DNA from: Pontibacter sp. Tf4
GTDB taxonomy: Bacteria > Bacteroidota > Bacteroidia > Cytophagales > Hymenobacteraceae
Length of the DNA: 64,000 nt
NCBI RefSeq assembly: GCF_014212495.1
Contig: NZ_JACKZC010000001.1
Location: 558,001-622,000 of the forward strand
Direction of reading: 5' to 3'
The position numbers were made by a program, and so were the translations under genes. Shown here piece by piece: positions 17,206-26,082 of this stretch. Numbering within the stretch: the stretch's first letter is position 1; every line of letters starts with the position of its first letter. Below the pieces are notes generated by a model, which was given only the letters and a program-made list of their open reading frames with translations, ran no database searches and was not told the origin of the DNA.

Positions 17206-18225
17206 ATGCGTACTCCTGCTACCTTGCTCCTGCGCCTGCTGCCGTTGCTGTTTATAGTTTCCGCCTGCCAGAAGCCAGCCCTCCAACCGGTTCCGGATCC
17301 TGTACAAACAATAGCATTTGGCTCCTGCAACCGCCAGGACCTGCCGCAGGTGATCTGGCCTGCCATAAACCAGCATAACCCCGATGTGTGGGTGTGGCTG
17401 GGCGACAACATTTACGGCGACTCTGAGGACATGGCCGTGCTGAAACAGAAATACGACATGGTACTGAACGAGCCGGGGTACCAGCAACTAAAAGCAAAGG
17501 CCAGCATTATAGGCACCTGGGACGACCACGACTATGGCCTGAATGATGGTGGAAAAGAATTTAAGATGCGGGAGCAAAGCCAGCAGCTGTTCTGGGATTT
17601 TATAGGCGAGCCTGCCGAGAGCCCGCGCCGCAAACAGCAGGGCGTTTATAGTGCACATACCTATGGCCCGGCCGGCAAACAGGTAAAAGTTATACTGCTG
17701 GATAGCCGCTATCACCGCGACGAGCTGAAGCGCATAAACCGCGTGTACCAGGTAAACCCAACCGGCGATGTACTGGGCGAAGCGCAATGGCAGTGGCTTG
17801 AAAACGAACTCCGGAACAGCAAAGCGCAGGTGCACGTCATAGGCAACGGCATACAGGTACTACCCGAAGAACATGCCTTTGAAAAATGGGCAAACTTCCC
17901 GGCGGCCCGTCAGCGGCTTCTCGATCTGATCGTGAAAACCAATGCGCCCGGCGTTATCCTTATCAGCGGCGACCGCCACATTGCCGAGATCTCCAAAGCT
18001 ATAGTTCCCGGCTTACCTTACCCGGTTTACGAGGTTACCAGCAGCGGCATGACGCACGTTTACAGCGGCAATAATGTAGAGCCGAACAAGTACCGTGTGG
18101 GAGAGCTGGTAAACAAGCTGAACTTTGGTATGCTGCGGTTTAACTGGGGCGATAAAGTAAACGTGGAGATGCAGGTGCTCGGAAAAAATAACGAAATATT
18201 GTTGTCGGAAAGCATTGAGTATTAA
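17206..18225 (+). CDS. PhoD-like alkaline phosphatase, lipoprotein
   Basis: This encodes 339 residues. The signal peptide ends with lipobox VSAC, so the enzyme is anchored outside the cytoplasm. Metal-site motifs in family order are FGSCNRQD, WLGDNIYGD, TWDDHDYG, LLDSRYHRD and LISGDRHIAE, characteristic of PhoD-type metallophosphoesterases that hydrolyse phosphodiesters and monoesters. A near-consensus -7 element (TACCTTTA at 17170) lies 36 bases upstream. Phosphate or phospholipid scavenging is the usual inferred role. Confidence 0.9.
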   Translation: MRTPATLLLRLLPLLFIVSACQKPALQPVPDPVQTIAFGSCNRQDLPQVIWPAINQHNPDVWVWLGDNIYGDSEDMAVLKQKYDMVLNEPGYQQLKAKASIIGTWDDHDYGLNDGGKEFKMREQSQQLFWDFIGEPAESPRRKQQGVYSAHTYGPAGKQVKVILLDSRYHRDELKRINRVYQVNPTGDVLGEAQWQWLENELRNSKAQVHVIGNGIQVLPEEHAFEKWANFPAARQRLLDLIVKTNAPGVILISGDRHIAEISKAIVPGLPYPVYEVTSSGMTHVYSGNNVEPNKYRVGELVNKLNFGMLRFNWGDKVNVEMQVLGKNNEILLSESIEY

Positions 18226-18250
18226 AGTGTAATAAAAAATATTTTTGGTA

Positions 18251-18284
18251 AAAGGCAGCCAGGTAAAAATTTGGCTGCTTTTTT
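18251..18284 (+). terminator. Terminator of the PhoD gene
   Basis: The stem GCAGCCA (18255-18261) / TGGCTGC (18272-18278) is followed by T6, 26 bases after the stop. Confidence 0.8.
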
Positions 18285-18358
18285 GTTTATAGTCGGTCAG
18301 CGGGCTAAACCATTGAGGAGCAGCTTAGTCAAACAATCAACTTAAAACAGATAATACC

Positions 18359-18805
18359 ATGAAGACCAACCTTCTTAAAAAAGCTTTTGTATTAGGCCTG
18401 GGCATGTTCCTGAGTGTAGGAGCAATGGCACAGCAAGGTCCGCAGCAGGACAAGCAACGCAAACAGATGACGCCGGCCGAGCGCCAGGAAAAAATGGTGG
18501 AAGCCTACAAAAAGAACCTGGATCTGAGCGACAAGCAAACCAAAAAACTGCAGGAGATTAACCAGAAGCATGTACAGGAAATGCAGGCCCTGCGTAACGA
18601 CCAGAATCTGACCCGCGAGGCAAAGAAAGAAAAAATGAAAGCCCTGCACGCCAGCCGCGAAGCTGAAGTTACGGCCATCCTGAATGCCGAACAGAAGCAG
18701 AAATACGCTACCTGGCAGGCTAAAAAAGAAGAGCGTAAGCAGAACATGCGCGAAAAGCACAATGGCAAGCGCGGTATGCGCCACGGCCAGAAACAAGGCA
18801 AATAA
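18359..18805 (+). CDS. Spy/CpxP-like periplasmic helical protein
   Basis: This encodes 148 residues with a signal peptide ending GAMAQ. The mature chain is highly charged and helical. It contains TPAERQEKMVEAYKKNLDLSDKQ and a second half ending ILNAEQKQKYATWQAKKEER, the LTxxQ-like pattern (here LSDKQ and LNAEQ) of Spy/CpxP proteins. Those are periplasmic chaperones or envelope-stress sensors in enterobacteria; in Bacteroidota the role is unproven. The Lys/Arg/Gly-rich tail is unusual. A shared terminator follows. Confidence 0.75.
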   Translation: MKTNLLKKAFVLGLGMFLSVGAMAQQGPQQDKQRKQMTPAERQEKMVEAYKKNLDLSDKQTKKLQEINQKHVQEMQALRNDQNLTREAKKEKMKALHASREAEVTAILNAEQKQKYATWQAKKEERKQNMREKHNGKRGMRHGQKQGK

Positions 18806-18838
18806 TTTGTGCTGAGCAGCCTCTAAAGATTAGTTTGT

Positions 18839-18873
18839 AAAAAGCTCCCGGATCGGTTCCGGGAGCTTTTTTA
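18839..18873. terminator. Bidirectional terminator
   Basis: The stem AGCTCCCGGA (18843-18852) / TCCGGGAGCT (18858-18867) is flanked by A5 and T6. It lies between the Spy-like gene and the convergent lipoprotein gene. Confidence 0.85.
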
Positions 18874-18884
18874 TTTTACAGCAG

Positions 18885-19229
18885 CTATAGTTGTTCCGGT
18901 AAAATGGCTTTGGAGATATAGCCGGTATAGTTTTCGTGATTGCGGTTGATTCGGGCTTTAAAGAACAGGGCATCGCTGGTATCCAGCAGTTGTATGACCT
19001 GCGAGGTATCGAACAGCACCAGCGAAACACTCTTAAAATCAGGGTGGCTGTACAGGCTGCCTCCTATCAGCGGCTTGGCAGTGGTCAGTACATCAGCAGG
19101 CAGGGCATAGGTTTCCTCACCGGCCTCAGCAACAGCCGAAGTCCCGTCTGCATCTGCCTGGTTGTTATTATTGCAGGCAGTACAGGCTATAGTTGCCGTC
19201 AGGCTCAGCAAGCATATCAGTTTCTGCAT
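18885..19229 (-). CDS. Small lipoprotein, possible SH3-like fold
   Basis: This encodes 114 residues with lipobox TACTAC, giving a lipid-anchored Cys19, then an Asn/Ala/Glu-rich linker. The C-terminal 65 residues (LYSHPDFKSVSLVLFDTSQVIQ, then a strand pattern ending GYISKAILPEQL) look like a small beta barrel of the bacterial SH3 kind, where a closing GYI/GWV is typical. This is a weak match. Function unknown. Confidence 0.7.
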   Translation of the reverse strand: MQKLICLLSLTATIACTACNNNNQADADGTSAVAEAGEETYALPADVLTTAKPLIGGSLYSHPDFKSVSLVLFDTSQVIQLLDTSDALFFKARINRNHENYTGYISKAILPEQL

Positions 19230-19312
19230 CGGGCGGTTTTAAAGGTAATACAGGTGCTATAGTTATCCTCCCGAATGGTACGGTGCAGCCCGGGCCGGGT
19301 TTAAACTATAGC

Positions 19313-20332
19313 TTATGCCAGGTTGCCTTTCTTCAGGTCAGCTAATATCTCGTAGGAGTGCAGTCGCGCTGCGTGGTCGTAAATGTTCGAACCTACCATC
19401 ACCTCATCCACACCCGTGCTGTCCAGAAACTCCTGCAAATCCGATTTTATAGTGGCCGGGCCGCCAATAAAACTATAGACCAGCATCTGCTGCACCGCAT
19501 ACATCTCCGACATATCCCATTTGCCTTCCATGCTGTCAACGGGTGGTTGCATCTGGCGGGCCGTGCCGCGTATCACGTTCAGGAACGACATGTACAGCGA
19601 AGTGGCCAGGCGGCGCGCTTCCTCATCCGTATCTGCGGCTACAATGTTTATACCGGCCATAGTGTAAGGTTCTTTCAGGGTCTCGGATGGCTGGAAGCTG
19701 TCGCGGTACACTTTTAGGGCCGTATGAAGCAGCGTAGGGGCAAAGTGGCTGGCGAAGGCAAACGGCAGTCCCAGCATACCGGCCAGTTGTGCACTAAACG
19801 TGCTCGAGCCCAGCAGCCAGATCGGGATATTCAGCCCCTCGCCGGGCACAGCCCGTACGCGTTGCCCTGGTGTGGCCGGTGCCAGGTAGCTGCGTAGCTC
19901 TTCCACGTTGGCCGGAAAATCCTCGCCGGCACCCTGCAGGTCGCGGCGAAGCGCCATGGCGGTTACATGGTCGGTGCCGGGTGCGCGGCCCAGGCCCAGG
20001 TCTATCCGGCCCGGGTACAAGGTTTCCAGGGTTCCGAACTGCTCGGCTACTACCAGTGGCGCGTGGTTTGGCAGCATTATTCCACCAGAGCCAACGCGTA
20101 TCGTTTTGGTGCCGCCGGCAATGTAACCTATCAGTATAGAAGTAGCCGAACTGGCAATGCCTGGCATGTTATGGTGCTCAGCCAGCCAGTAGCGGGTATA
20201 GCCCCACTGCTCAGCGTGCCGGGCCAGGTCCAGGCTGTTTTCAAAAGATTCGGCCGCCGTTTTTCCGGCAAGTATCGGAACCAGGTCCAGTATAGAAATG
20301 GCAATATCAGAGAGTTGCTTTTTTGTGCTCAT
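19313..20332 (-). CDS. LLM-class flavin-dependent oxidoreductase
   Basis: This encodes 339 residues of a luciferase-like TIM barrel. Visible family phrases are [45 protein letters not shown] (cut in two here: [10 protein letters not shown] and [11 protein letters not shown]), [14 protein letters not shown], and the C-terminal [17 protein letters not shown]. This subgroup (YhbW-like) uses FMNH2 or F420; the substrate is unknown. It is a single-gene unit between the lipoprotein and tRNA-Arg. Confidence 0.9.
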   Translation of the reverse strand: MSTKKQLSDIAISILDLVPILAGKTAAESFENSLDLARHAEQWGYTRYWLAEHHNMPGIASSATSILIGYIAGGTKTIRVGSGGIMLPNHAPLVVAEQFGTLETLYPGRIDLGLGRAPGTDHVTAMALRRDLQGAGEDFPANVEELRSYLAPATPGQRVRAVPGEGLNIPIWLLGSSTFSAQLAGMLGLPFAFASHFAPTLLHTALKVYRDSFQPSETLKEPYTMAGINIVAADTDEEARRLATSLYMSFLNVIRGTARQMQPPVDSMEGKWDMSEMYAVQQMLVYSFIGGPATIKSDLQEFLDSTGVDEVMVGSNIYDHAARLHSYEILADLKKGNLA

Positions 20333-20530
20333 GGGTTGTATAACTATGGCTGAAGTATAAACTCTACTTACACGTTATAAGTTGGGTGCAAGTATAAGTG
20401 TGTTATAACAGCTGAGCGAAAGGATGGTTTTGAGGAATATAGTAATGAAGCAAGTAGCATACCTTTTAACATGGACTCAGTACCTTTCACTCTCCTGATG
20501 GTGGAAGATGCATTATTGGTGCGGGTATTA

Positions 20531-20568
20531 ATAAAAAAAGCCGCTACACAGTTTGTATAGCGGCTTTT
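20531..20568 (-). terminator. Terminator after tRNA-Arg
   Basis: GCCGCTACAC (20540-20549) pairs with GTATAGCGGC (20555-20564) with one mismatch, followed on the minus strand by T7. It starts a few bases after the tRNA 3' end. Confidence 0.8.
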
Positions 20569-20571
20569 CTG

Positions 20572-20643
20572 TGGCCCCGACAGGAATCGAACCTGTATCA
20601 AAAGTTTAGGAAACTTCTATTCTATCCATTGAACTACGAGGCC
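20572..20643 (-). tRNA. tRNA-Arg (anticodon CCT)
   Basis: A cloverleaf of 72 bases can be read on the minus strand. The acceptor pairs GGCCTCG with CGGGGCC (one T-G pair) and has discriminator A. The D arm is AGTTCAATGGATAGAAT. The anticodon stem GAAGT/ACTTT has loop TTCCTAA, giving anticodon CCT (reads AGG). The T arm is CAGGTTCGATTCCTG. CCA is not encoded. A hairpin terminator follows directly. Confidence 0.95.
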
Positions 20644-20679
20644 GGGCAGTGGCCTTGCGGCAAAATTAAAAAAATCTGC

Positions 20680-21906
20680 CTACAAACCAACCTGCTCGGC
20701 AACCGGCACACCATCCGAGAAATAAGCAATGGAAATACCAAACGCGATCACCGTAAGCACCAGGCCCACCATAAAAATAGTGTAGGAAATGCGCAGGATG
20801 TTATACTTGCGTTTCAGCACTTCGCCGAGGTAGTATATGTCCGTTATCATGTTGTTGTACAACGATTTTTTGTCGCGCATGATGTTATGCATGCCGTGCT
20901 GGAAATCCTCGAGGGGCAGGTTGGTAAAGTTACCGAAGAAGAGCAGGTTTACCTTGCGGCTGTTCATTTTCTCTTTCTTGAACGAGAAGCTGGTTACCTC
21001 GGGCTGGGCCGAAATGATAGCAAAAATAACAGAACCAAGTGCCGTGAGCAGTAGCGTGCCCACCGGTATAAGCAGCGAGCGGTGCTGGGCAAACTCGGCA
21101 CCAGTCACGGAGCTTTTCGTACTCAGGTAGGTAATCACTACCGACAGAATGATCGCATTCAGGCTGATCATCATGTTGGCTTTGTTATCGGCAATAGCGC
21201 TCAGGTTCAGGTGCGTGCGGTAGGTGTTCCGGAACATGGTCTCAATGCCGCGTTTGGGCTGTGCCAGTGTTTCGCGGTGTTCCTTGTCCTCCTTCTTCTT
21301 TTTCTTGATCTCCTTTTGCAGGCGGTTGCGCTGCTCCTGTATGTTCAGCCCCAGCTGGCCGGCATATTTGCGTTGTGCCTGGTAAGTATAAAAGGTGGTG
21401 GATAACAGGAAATCCATCTGAAACTGGGCCCATTCCCTGTCCGAAAACGACTTATCCTGGAAGATCTCCCACTCCACGCGCAGCAGCTCGGCTGTACTGA
21501 AAAAGGTATCCTTCCCAATGTTCGACATGTCTGCATCTACCAATATCTCCTGTAGCAGTGTGGCCGGTTCGGTTTTGTGGCGGGTGGCCTCAATGCAGGC
21601 AGTTATGCGCTCAATACGCTCCTGCGGGTGGTTGTGCTGCTCCAGCCATTCGCTGGCAAAGCGTATACTTTCCTCTTCATGTCCCTCATACGTATTCACA
21701 TAGCCGGTATCATGAAACCAGGCGGCCAGCAGCAGGTCTTCCATCTCATCAGGTGCCAGGTGCTGCATTTCGCCCAAGTCACGGGCTTCGTTCACGGTCT
21801 CGAAGGTATGGCGGTAATTATGGTATACAAGTTTCTTGGAGAGCTGATTTTTGAACAGCTTAAATACATATTCTCCTGCTTGTTTTACGAGTGTGTTGTG
21901 TTCCAT
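20680..21906 (-). CDS. HD phosphohydrolase fused to Pycsar-effector-type membrane domain
   Basis: I place the start at 21906 (MEHNTLVKQ), 20 codons inside a longer frame, giving 408 residues. The N-terminal 190 residues are an HD domain: His33 (YRHTFE), His-Asp 65-66 (AAWFHDTGY) and a later DADMSN. A basic coiled stretch (EIKKKKKEDKEHRE) follows. The C-terminal membrane part has NKANMMISLNAIILSVVITYL split at its usual centre, a second hairpin LIPVGTLLLTALGSVIFAI, and a last span FMVGLVLTVIAFGISIAYF. NKAN-MM-S-NA is the hallmark of Pycsar effectors, which damage the membrane on sensing cCMP or cUMP. No cyclase gene is nearby. Confidence 0.82.
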   Translation of the reverse strand: MEHNTLVKQAGEYVFKLFKNQLSKKLVYHNYRHTFETVNEARDLGEMQHLAPDEMEDLLLAAWFHDTGYVNTYEGHEEESIRFASEWLEQHNHPQERIERITACIEATRHKTEPATLLQEILVDADMSNIGKDTFFSTAELLRVEWEIFQDKSFSDREWAQFQMDFLLSTTFYTYQAQRKYAGQLGLNIQEQRNRLQKEIKKKKKEDKEHRETLAQPKRGIETMFRNTYRTHLNLSAIADNKANMMISLNAIILSVVITYLSTKSSVTGAEFAQHRSLLIPVGTLLLTALGSVIFAIISAQPEVTSFSFKKEKMNSRKVNLLFFGNFTNLPLEDFQHGMHNIMRDKKSLYNNMITDIYYLGEVLKRKYNILRISYTIFMVGLVLTVIAFGISIAYFSDGVPVAEQVGL

Positions 21907-22182
21907 CTTTCTGTGTTTGTGCGGCGCCCGGGTACGTAGCGGTGGGTTGCGGTTAACTATAGCCATAACAGGCGGCCCTGCACTACCTGCGTTACGGTTT
22001 TATGCTGTTTTTGTTAGCAACAGCGGTATGCCGGCAGCGCTAAAGCATAGCTAAAACTAAATAAACTGGATACTCGTTAATTTAGGTCAGTCTGGCAGCC
22101 GGTTACCACTTTATAAGCCGCCTGCCACCAGCCCTTACTGGCCTGTATGCTGCGCCAGCCATACAGTTTTGCTTACCATACT

Positions 22183-25100
22183 ATGAGAAAAAAATACACT
22201 CCCGGGCACTCTACCATACTACGGTTTGGCATGGTGCTGTTCATTTTTATACTGAGCGCCTGCGCACCGCACGATGTATACTATGGCCCCCAGGCCGCTA
22301 ACTGGCAGCAAACCAAGCCGAAACCCGATAGCAATCTACTGTACACCGTTTTCCTGATTGGCGACGTAGGAGCGCCGGACCTGCAGAACGGAGAGCCATC
22401 GTTAAAGCTGATGCGCCAGCAGATGATGGAGGCCGGCGAAAAAAGCGCTACTATCTTTTTAGGAGATAACGTGTACCACAACGGGTTGCCCGAGCCCGGC
22501 GCTTACGACCGCGAAGTATCGGAGCAACGCCTGAATGCCCAGCTGGACATACTACGAGGGTACCCCGGCGAAAAGTACATGATACCCGGCAACCACGACT
22601 GGAACCACAGCGGCCGCGGCGGTCTGCAGGCCGTGATGCGCGAGCAACAGTATGTAAACGAGTACCTGACAGATGAGAACATTGTAACCGGCGGCGACTT
22701 TTACGTGCCCGGCAATGGCTGTCCGGGGCCTTATGAGGTAAAGATCAGCGACGACCTGGTGCTTATTGCCTTGGACTCGGAATGGTGGCTGCACCCTTTT
22801 GACAGACCTTATGGCGAAAACAGCAGCTGCGGCGCTGCCACCGAGGTAGACCTGCTCATTCAACTGGAAGATATCATAGAGAAAAACGCCGGCAGCGATA
22901 TCATGATCGTGGCGCACCACCCGCTCAAGAGCCGGGGTGTGCATGGCGGTTTCTTTACCCTGAAAGACCATATTTTCCCGTTTACCCTTCTCCGCGACTG
23001 GATCTACATGCCCCTGCCGGTAATTGGTTCTATTTATCCGTTTGCGCGTAAGTACGGTGGTATATTACAGGATATTCCGCACCCGCGTTACCAGGCTTAT
23101 ATTCAGGGCCTTTACAACATCTTCGATAAGTACGACAACATTATTTATGCTGCCGGCCACGAGCATGCCCTCGAGTACTTTAAACACAACAATGCCGGAC
23201 TGATCGTAAGTGGCTCGGGCTGCAAGATACAGCACATAAAAGGCGGTGGCGATGCCCACTATGCCCACAAGATAAAAGGCTTTGCCAAGGTGCTCTACTA
23301 TGAGAACGGCGAAGTATGGACCGAATTCTGGACACCTGAAGGCGATGGCTCTACTGGCAAGATCACATTCCGGACGCCGGTCTATTCCAAGCAGCCGCGC
23401 AAGGAGCGCCCGGTAATTCAGGACGATACCAACTATGCCGACAGCACCTTAACTATAGCTGCCAACCCCAACTATAAAGCAGGTGGCTTAAAGAAACTGC
23501 TGTTAGGCGAGCATTACCGCAAGGAATGGGCCACACCGGTTACCGTGCCTGCCCTGGATATGAAACTGGAGCTTGGCGGATTACGGCCTTACCAGAAAGG
23601 CGGCGGCCGCCAGACCACCTCCCTGAAGGTGCGTAACCCCGATGCACGCGAGTATACCCTGCGCAGCGTGAACAAAGACCCGACCATGGTGCTGCCCGAG
23701 TACCTGCGCGAAACCGTAGCCCGCGACCTGTTGCAGGACCAGATCTCGGCACAGCATCCGTATGGCGCGCTGGTAGTTCCTAAACTGGCCGATGCCGCCG
23801 GTGTATATCATACTAATCCTAAACTGGTGTATATTCCGGAGACGCCTTACCTGCGCCAGTACATGGACGAGTACAGCAACATGCTGGCCATGCTGGAAGA
23901 GGATGCCGACGAGAACCACGAAGATGTAGCCAGCCTGGGTAACGCCACCAACCTGATAGGTACCGACAAGTTGCTGGAAGAACTGCACGAAGACAACGAC
24001 AACGAAGTAGATGAGCAGGAGTTTGCCCGCGCCCGCCTGCTGGATATGCTCATAGGCGACTGGGACCGGCACGAAGGGCAGTGGCGCTGGGCTGAAAAGG
24101 ACAAGGACCCTGCGAACGGCGACCTGTACATACCCGTGCCCGAAGACCGCGACCAGGCATTTTTTAAAGTGGATGGCGTGCTGCCGTGGCTGGCAACCCG
24201 CAAGTGGGGTATCCGCAATATCCAGAACTTTGGCTACGACTATGGCGACATCATTGGTCTTAACCTGAGTGCCCAGTCCGTGGACCGTACCTTTTTGTCC
24301 AGCGTAAGCCGGCAGGACTGGCTGCGCATAGCCGAAGACATAAAGGCCAGCATGACCGATGCCGTAATAGAAGAAGCCGTGCGCGACCTGCCCGAGTCCA
24401 TCTATCCGATATCGGGTCCGGAGATAATTGCCAAACTGAAAGCCCGCCGCGATAAACTCCCTCAGGTGGCCATGCGCTATTACGAGCACCTGGCCAGGTA
24501 CGTAGATGTAACCGGCAGTAACAAGCACGAACGTTTTATAGTTAACCGCGCCAACGATAACGAGACCAATGTTACCATTTACAAGATAACCAGGGAAGGC
24601 GAGCTGCGCGATACGCTGTATAAACGTACTTTTTACACCAACGAAACAAAGGAAATAAGACTGTACGGGTTGGGCGGCCAGGACGAGTTTATAGTTAGCG
24701 GCGATGTAGATAAAGGCATTTTAGTACGCATCATCGGCGGCGAAGACCGCGACAGCATTGCTGACAACTCGAATGTAAGCGGTCTTAAAAATTATACGAT
24801 AGTTTACGATAAATCAGAAGGCAATGCCTTTGCATTTGGCCCCGAAACCAAGGACAAAACTGCTCCTTATGCCGAAGTAAACCAGTACGACCGGACCAGC
24901 TATAAACAACCTTATATCGGACCGCGCCTGTCGCTGGAGTATAACGTGGATGATGGCTTATTTGTAGGTGCCGGCATACTGGCCCGCACTCATAAGTTCC
25001 GCAAAAACCCGTACGCATCGGAGCATCTGCTGGAAGCCAACTATGCGTTTCTCACAAAGTCATACAACATCCGTTACGCCGGCGATTTCAGACAGGTAAT

Positions 25101-25998
25101 GGGTAGTTTCCACCTGCTGCTGAAGGGCGAAGTGGAAGGCCCACAGTACCAGCGTAATTATTACGGCCTGGGCAACGAAACCGAACAAAAAGCCGGTACA
25201 GATGATGCTTACTACAGGGTAAGATTTGAGCGGCAGCGGGTAAGTGCCATGTTGTACAAGGACGTCGCTTCATTCTTCCAGGTGGGCATAGGGCCGGTGT
25301 ATGACCGGTTTAAGATAACGCAACCACAGCGCGAGAGCTTTATAGTGGACCAGGCACTGGCGGGCAATCTGCAACCGGGCACCTTTAACTCTGAAGAAGG
25401 CAGCTTTAATGCACAGCAATACCTGGGCGTGGAGGCTTTTGCCAACATGGATGTAGTGGGCGGCGGCACCGATGCCAACCCGCGTATCGGGTTGCGCTGG
25501 TACAACCACATCAGCTACAATCATCAGTTAGGTTCAAATGCCTTGGATTATGGCCGCATCAGCTCCGAGTTCAGGTTCTATATTACGCCGGGCTTCCCGT
25601 TCCAGCTTACCTGGGCAGGGCGAGTAGGGGCATCGCATAACTTCGGCGATTTCCGGTTTTACCAGGCCAGCACGCTGGGCGGCACCGACAACCTGCGCGG
25701 CTACCGCCGTACCCGCTTTTCGGGGCGCAGCGCTATCTATGGCAATGCCGAGGCCCGTGTCGAGCTGTTCGACTTTAACCTGTACCTGGCACCGGGCAAT
25801 TTTGGCGTGCTTGGCCACTACGACACCGGCCGTGTGTATGCCGATGATGACCGGAAGTTTAGTTTTATAAAAAGTCTGCACCACGGCTACGGCGCTGGCG
25901 TATGGGTCGATTTCCTGAACCGTACCGTGCTTACGCTCACCCGTTCTGTTGGCAGCGATGATGAGCTCTGGATGCTAAACTTCGGTTTCCAGTTCTAA
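22183..25998 (+). CDS. Metallophosphoesterase lipoprotein with C-terminal outer-membrane barrel
   Basis: I start at 22183 (MRKKYTPGHS), which gives a lipobox ending LSAC at about residue 27; an ATG 36 bases upstream only adds residues. The total is 1271 residues. Residues about 45-380 are a calcineurin-type phosphoesterase (VFLIGDVGAPD, FLGDNVYHNG, IPGNHDWNHSG, VAHHPLKSRG, AGHEHALEY). A middle domain of about 450 residues follows, including LLDMLIGDWDRHEGQWRW, like an aspartyl-kinase-type H/DxD patch. The last 350 residues are a BamA/surface-antigen barrel (GTDNLRGYRRTRFSG, the barrel-closing GLRGY-type loop; ends LNFGFQF). The fusion suggests a surface enzyme of unknown substrate. Confidence 0.85.
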   Translation: MRKKYTPGHSTILRFGMVLFIFILSACAPHDVYYGPQAANWQQTKPKPDSNLLYTVFLIGDVGAPDLQNGEPSLKLMRQQMMEAGEKSATIFLGDNVYHNGLPEPGAYDREVSEQRLNAQLDILRGYPGEKYMIPGNHDWNHSGRGGLQAVMREQQYVNEYLTDENIVTGGDFYVPGNGCPGPYEVKISDDLVLIALDSEWWLHPFDRPYGENSSCGAATEVDLLIQLEDIIEKNAGSDIMIVAHHPLKSRGVHGGFFTLKDHIFPFTLLRDWIYMPLPVIGSIYPFARKYGGILQDIPHPRYQAYIQGLYNIFDKYDNIIYAAGHEHALEYFKHNNAGLIVSGSGCKIQHIKGGGDAHYAHKIKGFAKVLYYENGEVWTEFWTPEGDGSTGKITFRTPVYSKQPRKERPVIQDDTNYADSTLTIAANPNYKAGGLKKLLLGEHYRKEWATPVTVPALDMKLELGGLRPYQKGGGRQTTSLKVRNPDAREYTLRSVNKDPTMVLPEYLRETVARDLLQDQISAQHPYGALVVPKLADAAGVYHTNPKLVYIPETPYLRQYMDEYSNMLAMLEEDADENHEDVASLGNATNLIGTDKLLEELHEDNDNEVDEQEFARARLLDMLIGDWDRHEGQWRWAEKDKDPANGDLYIPVPEDRDQAFFKVDGVLPWLATRKWGIRNIQNFGYDYGDIIGLNLSAQSVDRTFLSSVSRQDWLRIAEDIKASMTDAVIEEAVRDLPESIYPISGPEIIAKLKARRDKLPQVAMRYYEHLARYVDVTGSNKHERFIVNRANDNETNVTIYKITREGELRDTLYKRTFYTNETKEIRLYGLGGQDEFIVSGDVDKGILVRIIGGEDRDSIADNSNVSGLKNYTIVYDKSEGNAFAFGPETKDKTAPYAEVNQYDRTSYKQPYIGPRLSLEYNVDDGLFVGAGILARTHKFRKNPYASEHLLEANYAFLTKSYNIRYAGDFRQVMGSFHLLLKGEVEGPQYQRNYYGLGNETEQKAGTDDAYYRVRFERQRVSAMLYKDVASFFQVGIGPVYDRFKITQPQRESFIVDQALAGNLQPGTFNSEEGSFNAQQYLGVEAFANMDVVGGGTDANPRIGLRWYNHISYNHQLGSNALDYGRISSEFRFYITPGFPFQLTWAGRVGASHNFGDFRFYQASTLGGTDNLRGYRRTRFSGRSAIYGNAEARVELFDFNLYLAPGNFGVLGHYDTGRVYADDDRKFSFIKSLHHGYGAGVWVDFLNRTVLTLTRSVGSDDELWMLNFGFQF

Positions 25999-26082
25999 AA
26001 GCTACACTTAAACTAAACAGGGCCGTATGTAGAGCATGCACTATTTTCTGCGTAGCCGGCAGACTGCTTACACAACACAACT

